NCBI RefSeq assembly: GCF_030272615.1
Contig: NC_081408.1
Coordinates: 306,903,950 to 306,967,949 of the forward strand
DNA: 64,000 bases
Direction of reading: 5' to 3'
DNA from: Cryptomeria japonica
Taxonomy: Eukaryota > Streptophyta > Pinopsida > Cupressales > Cupressaceae
Within the stretch, counting starts at the first letter, position 1; every line of letters starts with the position of its first letter. The notes under the pieces were generated by a model. It did not search any database. It was given only the letters and a program-made list of their open reading frames with translations, and was not told the DNA's origin. The translations under genes and the position numbers were made by a program. Positions 56,691 to 64,000 of the stretch are shown piece after piece.

Positions 56691-58163
56691 TTATGACTTC
56701 AGGAGTTCACCTTCACCATTGTCGTACAGCCCGGAAAGAGTCATGTCATTGCGGACCAGTTGTCAAGGATCAATTCTGGAGAACCCACGGAAGGAGTAAA
56801 TGAGGACTTTCCAGACGCTCACTTGTTCCAAATCGCTGTACTACCTCCTTGGTATGAGGACATTGGCGAGTACCTATCCACCTTGACTTTCCCATGAGAT
56901 ATGCCACTAGGGGAACACCGTAAGCTCGCATTGAAGAGAAAAACCTTCCAACTGATCAATGGTCTACTGCACAAGATGGGACCTGAGCAGATCGTGCGTA
57001 GATGCGTGATGGAGGAAATTCGGAGTGTACTAAAAGAAGCTCATGACAGGCTTGCGGGAGGCCACATGGGACCTGATGCTACCGCATGGAAGGTACTATT
57101 GGCAGGGCTGTGGTGGCCAACCATGCATAATGATGCATGAGAATGGGTTGTAGGATGTGATACATGTTAGCGTACGGGAAAACCACTAAAGCGGGATTTC
57201 ATGCCCCTATTTCCCTCTCAGCCGTAGGAACTGTTTGAAAGATGGGGATTGGTTTTTGTAGGGCCTCTGAAGGTGATCAATATGCATAGATGCCGGTACA
57301 TTGTCGTGTCTATCGAATATCTCACCAAGCGGGCCAAAGTGAGAGCTCTCCCAGACAACACTGCCGTTAGTACGACAAGGTTCTTGTACGAGCAAATTGT
57401 GATTAGGTTTGGGATTCCAATTCAGATTACAAGTGATCGAGGAGTTCACTTTGTTAATCAGGTCATTCGGATGATGACAACAGAATTTAAAATCTTCCAC
57501 AATTTATCCAGTCCGTACTATTCGCAGGCAAATGGCTAGGCGAAAGCCACAAACAAGATACCCATCTCCATCATTTACAAGCTGTGCGGAGTAGAACAGG
57601 AGGACAAGGAGGAGCAGCATCTCCTCGCAGTACTCCGGGCGTACTGTACAACGTACAAGGTGACAATGGGTCACATCCTGTTCCAACTTATGTACGACCA
57701 AGAAGTCGTGGTGCTGACAAAGTACACTGTACCAAGCTTAAGAATTGTAGTAGACAGTCGGCTCGGGGATGAGGAAAGTTTGAAGGCCCTTCTTATGAAC
57801 CTCATGAAGTTAGATGAACGTCGGATGATGGAACAGTGGGCGACGGAAGTAGCCCAACACTGACAGAAGTACTGGCACGACAAACATCTTCGGCAGACAA
57901 ACTTCCGTCCCGGCCAATTGGTTCTAAAGTATAACGGATGAAACAAACTTTGACCTGGTAAGTTTAGGGTTCATTGGTTGGGGCCCTATAAAATCAAAGA
58001 AGTGGGGAAGAATGGAGCAGTAAAACTTTCCAGCCTGGAGGATAACCCAATACGCGACCCTGTAAATGGCTCGAATTTGAAACTGTATCGGGAACGTGAT
58101 AAACTAGTCCTATCAATCAACATGTTGGGATATGCCATGAAGGGAGACTGGACCATCGGATGA
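56690..58163 (+). pseudogene. gypsy RNase H tail and integrase
   Basis: RNase H ends with VQPGKSHVIADQLSRI (about 56730-56775). Integrase starts with an HHCC-like zone (HDRLAGGHMGPDATAWKVLLAGLWWPT, then CDTC with a stop). The core follows: GLVFVGPLKVINMHRCRYIVVSIEYLTK with the first catalytic Asp position replaced by Val in this reading, then FGIPIQITSDRGVHFVN and SSPYYSQANG. The C-terminal part has LRQTNFRPGQLVLKYNG and GPYKIKEVGKNGAVKLSSL. Stops at 57138, 57166, 57537, 57861, about 57939 and 57951, and 58161 sit at positions where the family has Arg or Gln. Integrase inserts the element cDNA into chromosomal DNA. Confidence 0.88.
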
Positions 58164-59217
58164 AGCAAGGAAGTGGAAGAAGACCCCATGGTTGTGACAG
58201 AACCCTACCGGCATGACGAGGATTGGGCCTAGCCACTCACATTCATTGAAGAAAGACTCGTGCCCAAACAAGTCGAAGGCATTGTAGTACCTAGAATTCA
58301 CAAGTACCTTACAAATGCCTATTTCGGTGATCCGACCGTATGGATAAGGATCACGGGGCATTGGAGGAAGAGAGCTCCATACGAAGGATTCCGTGAAGGC
58401 TATATTGTGTACGACATTGATGAGGAAGCAAAGGCTAAAAGGAAGGCGGAACTTGCCGAGAAGGAAGGGGAGCCAGTTGACTTGGAAGAAGAGGTAGATT
58501 TGGAGGAGTACGGTGCAACCTTAGGACTGTGTTTGAAAATGGTACTAAAAGTTGAAGACTTGTTTGTGATAGCATCGCGACTTGGCGAGCAGGAAGCATG
58601 CCCCAATGCACTTTATTGGGTCATCCCTAACCCTGCAGGCCCATCGCAGGTGGATGGCGCGAAAGTGACATTGTACCAACAATATGGAGGTCGGTACGTA
58701 GATGGAAGTTATAAAGGAGTAGGACCGACACCATTGGTGGACAACATATGAGACTTGGAATATGTGGGCACGTGTTGCCCTGAGGAGTGTTACAGGAGAC
58801 TACCGCACATATGTGCATAGTTGTATGACTCAGAGATCAGAGTAAGACCTCAGGAAGATCCCACTGGGGTAAAGAGGAAAATGGAGGATCCGAAGGAGGG
58901 TGACGATCAAGTAGGACCAAGCAAAAAGCGGAAGGAAGAGGACATTGGTAGTAAGGTAAGACCGAGGAAATGAGTGAAACGTCAGGTACAAAAAGCTAAG
59001 TTGCTTAAAGAGAAGAAGATAGTACGAGCTCGAGAAGGAAAGGTGGTACACCCCAAGGTGTAGAAAAGCAATAAAACAAGCAGGGGGAAGCAAGTTGCCG
59101 AGTACCATGGCCACTTAAAGGTAGGAGGGTTAAAATCTAAATATTCTTGCCAAGTTCAAATATTAAAAAGATATCTTAAAGGAGATTATTATAAATTGAA
59201 AAAGCAAGGCAAGTATT
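58164..59217 (+). pseudogene. Unrecognised C-terminal extension in frame with integrase
   Basis: Same frame as integrase, separated from it only by one TGA (58161-58163). About 350 codons with four further TGA/TAG stops, ending at TAA near 59217. Text runs ...PLTFIEERLVPKQVEGIVV, IHKYLTNAYFGDPTVWIRIT, an acidic/basic charged stretch (about 58410-58500), YQQYGGRYVDGSY, then a strongly basic tail with SKKRKEED and KLLKEKKIVRAREG, like a nuclear localisation signal. I recognise no domain, and it does not look like a chromodomain. The stops are at positions readable as Trp or Arg codons after C-to-T decay, so it was probably once a single polyprotein. What it does is unknown. Confidence 0.6.
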
Positions 59218-60111
59218 AAAAATAAAAAAAATGGGTTAGCAAAAATAAAAAAATTAAAACAAAGGGTAAATATTGTAAAGTTCGTAAAAGAAAAATTGAA
59301 TGTGGTAAAAAGAAGATTATTTTATAAAAAATTATTGAAGTTTACCCTAACCCTAAAAGTGAGAAACTTTTATAAATTTTCCCGAGTGGCCATTCCAAAC
59401 AAATCATATAGCCAGAGAGTCGGAGGAAATTGAGATTTTGGCAGTAACAGGAGCAGAGAAGGAAGCTCGTATGAATCCGTACAACACGGATTGATATCCG
59501 TACGAAAGTTGGAAGAGGACAATCCATACGATTTTCGTACGGAATTTGTAGAAGGAAATCAAGTGAAAGGAAGAAATCTATACGAAAATTGCAATTGAGG
59601 GAATTCAGGTGACGATAAATAATTCGTACAACACGTGTACAGGAATTGCAGAGACAGGAAGAACTCAATATGATATTCGTACAACAGGAAATCAGGTTAT
59701 AGAGCACTTGTACGGTATCCGTATGGAAATTCCAGACGACAATATTCTCTGTATGATCATCCAAACCAGGCGTGAAGGGGTGAGAAGGAAGTTTATACAA
59801 ATTTGTACGGAACTGAGAAAAATCCGTACAAGATTAGCTGAAGGAGAAAATCCGTATGGAGGAAGCATAGAGGAATTTAGCAAAACCTTTATGGAAGGGA
59901 GTTTGTACACACAAATGTCGTATGGTCGGTACACACAAATTCCGTACGGTTGGTACGGCTGGAGGAGACAGGAAGAATTTCCGTACGCTAAAGACAGTTG
60001 GCGAAATTTAGCCGATTGCGGAAACGGTTGTGACAGCGTCAGTGTACATCTAGAGGGATAGTTGGAAGGAGACAAAAAATCGACAAAGGCAAAATAATTC
60101 ACGCAAGGGAT
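59218..60111 (+). other. Spacer between pol and the 3' coding region of the large gypsy
   Basis: 59218-59400 is A-rich and non-coding. 59461-60000 is the GTAC-rich tract listed separately. An ORF of 150 codons (59609-60061) overlaps it and is rich in Tyr/Arg/Ile because of the repeated CGTAC words; I do not consider it a proven gene. Confidence 0.5.
59461..60000 (+). repeat. GTAC / CGTACG-rich tract
   Basis: I count 14 GTAC words in 540 bp (about two expected by chance), mostly as CCGTACG, TCGTACA or TTGTACGG. There are several more near-forms (CCGTATGG, CCATACG, TATACG) that are one C-to-T or G-to-A step away. Spacing is irregular, roughly 20-60 bp. Confidence 0.8.
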
Positions 60112-62280
60112 ATGGCTACACCAGGAAGCGGCAAGGGGAACAAGATCAGGGCACGAGTGCAGAGAGACAAACTTGTGATGGTACAATCTTTGACATGGGA
60201 AGGTTTGAATGGTAGCGACTGTTGCACATGGTGGGAAGAGATCAATGATGCCAATGTCATCAAGCACAATTTGAAGAGAGAAGACGTCGATAAGATTTTA
60301 GTCATGCCCGTGTTTCACGTCAAAGCATTTGAACTTGTGCTGAAGGGTATGGTGGTAGGTTAAGATAGGCACACACACAGGTCGATGGTAAGATATGGTG
60401 ATTGCAATATGACCATTTCTTTCTCAGCTGTAGAGTTTGCTAGGATATTTGGAATTCTGAACTAGGGTAGTCCAGTGATCAAACAAAAGATGACCCTTGA
60501 ACAGAAACAACAATTGGTACGGTTGGTCTGCCACGAAGATTTGACTCAAGAAGAACAAGATGGTATCTGGAAATCTGGAAGTAGCTGTGGGGTGAAGTGG
60601 ACATTTTTGGTGAATGTAGAATGGCTATGTATCATGGATATCATCAAGAGCAAGGTGACAGGAGCTAGTAGAGGGTTGGACATCGCCGTGTGGATGTTGT
60701 ACCTAATGAACGGGTTGAGGAATGGCACGGTGTTCAATTGGGCATCCTTCCTCTTTGAGCGTATTCGAGAATGCCTAGGGCTACAACATAAGGTCTTGTA
60801 CATGTCGCACCACGCCATTGCTATGTTTTTGGATGTCGTTCGTACGAGGGGCGACTTGCAATCGTTGGCAAGATTGGAGCCGTACAAGTCACCCATCTTT
60901 TTTGGACACATTTAGATACCATGACGGTGGAGAACTGCAGAAGAAGCAACGACGGCAAGATGTGGGACATTTTGCAAGTGCAAAAAGTGAGGCCAGTGAA
61001 AAGGAAGTTATGGAGGCGTCCTCGTTTGATGAGTAGAGTGGCGAAGAGGAAATATTCCGAATGGCGTCAACCGGGGCACATGCAGTGGCCGAAGTGGACA
61101 TTGTTGGAGACAAGCCAATGGTCGAAGGAGTTGGAGAGAGTAGCATGGTGGCAAAGAATCCCCCTACACCATTAGACATTGGTCAGGGAAGCCAATCAGC
61201 ACCACGCAGGAAAGAGTGGGCAAAGTGAGTGTCGTCACAGGTGGTTGATGTGGTGGAAGTAGAGGCTTCACCACCACCGCCACCTAGGGCAACATCTGGT
61301 CTAGATGTAGCAGTGACATAACTCAGCCCCACATGTGCTGATCATCAGGAGCAGACCATAGATTCATGGCTGTTGGAGACTCTTGGGGTACGAGTGGAGG
61401 AGTTGCAGGAGGTGCCACTTTCACCTGGCGGGGATGGCGGAATGGGCATTGGCGAAGGAGATTTCGAAGGGCGAGAGGATGCATAGATGCACTAGAAGAC
61501 ATTGGAGGAGAGGAATCTTCCTCAGCTCATGGAGAGGAACTAGTACTTCGGTTGGCGAAGCCTAACCCAGCGGACCCACTCGGCACCATGCAACAATGTG
61601 TGTCTCAGTTGGAGGGAATGGCGAAATTATTGACTGATGTCGGCCACATTGTGAAGGATGTGGATTTTGGACATGATCCCAAGGTAGCTCGAGTGGCCGA
61701 GCGGCTTTTATCCTTTGTCAGGGAGGACTACGAGGGAGAATTTTTCAAATGCTTCACGACCAAAGGATGGCCGAAGTCGGAAACCCCTGAGAAGATTAGT
61801 GCGTGGATGGCCAATGTGATAATAACTGAGGAGAGCGACATTTATGGCTCTCTGTGTGGGGTGGAGATAGCCTTCCGAGACTTGGTCCTAAAGCATCGAA
61901 GGACAACAATAGTGAGGATGGAGGATGTGACAACACAACGAGATCAAGCGATACAAGAAGCCAAGGGTGCCAAAAAAACTTTGGCCTATCACATACAAAA
62001 GAGCCAGGAGGAGTTGGCTCAGGAACACTCTTGGGTCACATCATTGGAGGAGACTGTGGCTAAGTATGTTCAGGTCCTGGAAGCCAGTGGGGAGGAGAAG
62101 TCTGAGTTGGTGAGACTGGAGGTTAGCCTGGCAGAAAAAGATAAGGAGTTGCACAGACACGGTGAGGAGCTTCAGAAAGCTCGCAACAAAGTACTTGGGG
62201 CGACCCATATGGTGAAGATGGCACGAGAGCGGGAACTTGCGGCCACCCAGTGCCTTCAGCAGCGGGCCGACACTTCTTAG
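60112..62280 (+). pseudogene. Additional 3' coding region of the large gypsy (env position)
   Basis: Starts MATPGSGKGNKIRARVQRDK at 60112. Main pieces: 60112-60363, 60475-60915, a second frame about 60915-61480, then 61366-62280 (304 codons). The first 270 residues include RYGDCNMTISFSAVEFARIFGI and VEWLCIMDIIKSKVTGASRGLDIAVWMLYLMNGLRNG, a helical layout reminiscent of the retrotransposon ORF-1 / plant-mobile-domain style proteins, but only loosely. A Pro/Ser-rich linker follows. The last ~100 residues are a heptad-like coiled coil (QEELAQEHSWVTSLEETVAK, LEVSLAEKDKELHRHGEELQ). No signal peptide or membrane segment is evident, so it is not an obvious envelope protein. It ends 80 bp before the purine tract. 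Stops and one or two frameshifts are present. Confidence 0.65.
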
Positions 62281-62359
62281 TCGTATGTACTTCTAGGGAC
62301 GCCCTCTCATCCCTCTCCACATTAGTTCCAATTTTGCTTTCATTACGACTTCTTTTTTT

Positions 62360-62369
62360 GGGGGACTGA
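62360..62369 (+). other. Polypurine tract of large gypsy
   Basis: GGGGGACTGA directly before the 3' LTR start TGTTAGG at 62370; the plus-strand DNA primer site. Confidence 0.75.
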
Positions 62370-62700
62370 TGTTAGGCGGCAATTACGAATAAAACTCTTA
62401 AGTTATAGTTTATGTTATTTTTGTTATGTGTGGGGTTGGCTGTGCGGGTTCCCGTGTCAGTTATGACGGTTGGTACCTTGGCCAACCGCCAAGTAGTATA
62501 TATTGCCATGTAAGGGAACCCTGACAATAGGAATGATGTACTAGTTTTTGGAAGCAATAAAGGAAACATCTTTTTGCCATATTGTTGTGACTGTTAATAT
62601 TAATTTATGTTCTGAATATAATGAAGTTGCTGGTTATATGTTCTGCGTGTATTTCTTGTTTATTTTGTGAACTTGAATAACTCACTGTAGGGAGGAAACA
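62370..62700 (+). repeat. 3' LTR of large gypsy
   Basis: 331 bp, TGTTAGGCGGC to GGAGGAAACA. It is preceded by the purine tract GGGGGACTGA (62360-62369) and followed by TSD ACCTT. Confidence 0.88.
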
Positions 62701-63357
62701 ACCTTTCTGTTGAGGCCACTTGCCAATTTCCTTTTGTCTTCGGCTACAGGCCTGTTCCATGGTTGATGTTTCATTGTTGCTACCAAACTGCTTCTTCTAT
62801 CTGTCTTGTTGCAAGAGGGTGTTGCACAAATAATCAAACTTTAGGTCAACATTGGTAGATGTGATATTGAGTGTTTTTATGAAGTACTCATGTTTGTCAC
62901 AAGTTCTTTAGCATAATTGCCACCATATTTTCTTCCATATTGCAACCAATAGTTGCCAACTAATTGCAAATGTCCTTGATCTTCATTAAATGTTGTTGCT
63001 AGGACATCTCATCCATCATGATGGAGAAAGGCATATTTTCCAAGAAGGCTTTGCCTTTATGTTACATCTCGGGCAGATCTTACAGGTGCTTCCAAATCTC
63101 CACAAAGGTTTTTCTTGATGGAACCTCTGAAAGCATTTTATATGTTATGGATAATTTAATGAGCATAATGACTTTGTGATTATGCTAATCAAACTTGTAT
63201 TGGTCTTTACTTGCAAATGTTGGCTGAGTTTCAATACCAAGGATGATTTTATCGAGGCATTTGTACTTGAAGATTGTGAGCATGCATTGTTTCCAAGTGT
63301 TTTATTGTTAGTGAAGCATTGGCTGTCTTCCAACTTGATGTTGGGTAATGAAGTCAT
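62701..63357 (-). pseudogene. Ty1/copia gag 5' part, right half of a split ORF
   Basis: Starts at about 63357 on the minus strand with MTSLPNIKLED, like Copia gag N-termini, then changes frame. The next frame has KYKCLDKIILGIETQPTFAS (about 63270-63210), LPEM-type text and MMDEMS...HLMKIKDICN.LATIGCNMEENMVAIMLK (63025-62900), the conserved core of plant Copia gag. It ends ...EDKRKLASGLNRK at 62701. Joining it to the minus strand at 44208, minus one copy of ACCTT, continues the gag frame. Several stops and one or more frameshifts are present. Confidence 0.85.
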
Positions 63358-64000
63358 CCCTCTTGCAATACAAAATCATGAAAAATGAAGAAACAAGCTA
63401 CTATTAGACTTGTAGGTCAAATTTGAGTCAACACCACAAGCATTATTTATAAAAAATCATCAAAAAATCTAGTAGGGCAACAAAAACTACAATTCTACTA
63501 AAAAATTGTAAAAAGCATAGAAAAACAATTTTGGAAAGTTTTGGCCACCCACGTTTTTGGAAAAAAATGTTAAAAAATGAATAAAACCCTAGAAACCTTA
63601 GGTACCTTTGTTGGTCATGATTTTGTTAAAAATTTGCTGAGAAGTAGTTGAAAAATTGTTAAAAAATCGATATTGAAATCATACGTGTTGCCATTCAAGT
63701 GCAAAAAAATCACAATTTGTTAAGAAAACGCCGATGTGACTTTTGCAGATTAGCAAAACTCTTGTTGCATGCAAAATAGCAAAAAATGTGCCCTAGCCGT
63801 GCGATTTCAAAAACCTGCCAGTCGCTAGATGTTAGCCAATTATTTGGTTAAAAAATCATGTATGAAACATTATTGAAAAATGGAAAATGGCTGTGGAGAA
63901 TATGGAAACCTTTGGCAAGATTTCTAGATAAAAATCTGGTTAAAAAAAATGACATGATTTTGACCTTGGAAAACATGCAATTTTGGAGAGAACACACAAT
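63358..64000 (-). other. Leader of the outer Copia element, non-coding
   Basis: A-rich on the + strand with repeated GTTAAAAAAT words. It lies upstream of the Copia gag start, so it is probably the element leader. No primer site or LTR recognised before the window ends. Confidence 0.4.

Larger units (their letters stand above)
44209..62700 (+). mobile_element. Large Ty3/gypsy retrotransposon (about 10.8 kb without nested insertions)
   Basis: TSD ACCTT lies at 44204-44208 and 62701-62705. Both LTRs start TGTTAGGCG and the right LTR ends GGAAACA. Order: LTR, gag with two zinc-knuckle regions, protease, [7.66-kb nested LTRs], reverse transcriptase, RNase H, integrase, an in-frame C-terminal extension, a GTAC-rich spacer, a further long coding region, a purine tract, and the LTR. 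The RT has MPFGLCNAP and an LDD where YxDD-type motifs sit (FLDDWSIYS). No chromodomain was recognised, so it is probably outside the chromovirus branch; position of the extra ORF recalls Athila/Tat-type elements (inference). All reading frames are broken by stops. Confidence 0.9.

Noticed and set aside
29745-64000. Further NOM1 exons (MIF4G second half, MA3 domain)
   Set aside because: I looked for the expected Asp-Leu-Ile-Tyr-Asp start and following conserved helices and found nothing convincing. Small exons could still be missed by eye; a protein-to-genome alignment would decide.
1-64000. CRISPR arrays, rRNA or tRNA genes, bacterial operons
   Set aside because: No regular spacer-repeat arrays, no tRNA cloverleaf or rRNA text was recognised. 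The tRNA-like words seen are primer binding sites. All evidence points to plant nuclear DNA.

Overview
The window looks like nuclear DNA from a plant with a very large, repeat-filled genome. A gymnosperm (conifer-type) is my best inference. The reasons are low GC, plant-type split genes with GT-AG introns of 6 to 12 kb, and near-complete occupation by old, nested LTR retrotransposons and hAT transposons. There is no sign of bacterial or organellar sequence.

One host gene is present, on the + strand. Five exons between 10162 and 29744 encode the middle of a NOM1/SGD1-type nucleolar MIF4G protein. Its introns are stuffed with transposons: 11.7 kb after exon 3 and 6.2 kb after exon 4. The first exon(s) and the 3' exons lie outside the window or were not recognised.

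Layout. 1-8.2 kb: a retroelement with ~1 kb LTRs and only 254 bp of internal sequence. Its 5' LTR is split by a minus-strand Ty3/gypsy element (TSD GTAAG), and a decayed Copia RT/RNase H remnant follows. 8.2-10.1 kb: non-coding, with a TC/AC microsatellite. 10.2-29.7 kb: the NOM1 gene. Intron 3 holds a 4.5 kb giant LTR (11896-16441) and two non-autonomous DNA transposons; intron 4 holds a broken hAT transposase. 30.6-31.4 kb: a LINE ORF1 remnant on the minus strand. 32227-35630: a complete hAT element with an exact 8-bp TSD. 36-37.6 kb: a retroelement 3' end. 38863-39781: a non-autonomous hAT with an exact 8-bp TSD. 40-41 kb: a gypsy integrase remnant (-). 41-43.8 kb: a third hAT. 43.9-63.4 kb: a four-level nest. 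A minus-strand Copia gag is split by an 18.5 kb gypsy (44209-62700, TSD ACCTT). That gypsy is split between protease and reverse transcriptase by a giant LTR in minus orientation (47393-~55050), which is itself split by a related LTR in plus orientation (48805-52131, TSD GGACA/GGATA).

The most unusual material is in the large gypsy element and the giant LTR family. The gypsy pol frame continues past integrase into an unrecognised ~350-codon basic extension. A tract very rich in GTAC/CGTACG words follows, then another long unrecognised reading region (60112-62280) immediately before the polypurine tract and 3' LTR. The giant LTRs (3.3-4.5 kb) carry tandem arrays upstream of a shared TATA region; in one, nine copies of an 84-bp unit each contain a GC-rich inverted repeat. 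All element coding regions are broken. In the large gypsy the stops are almost all explicable as C-to-T decay of CAG, CGA and TGG codons.
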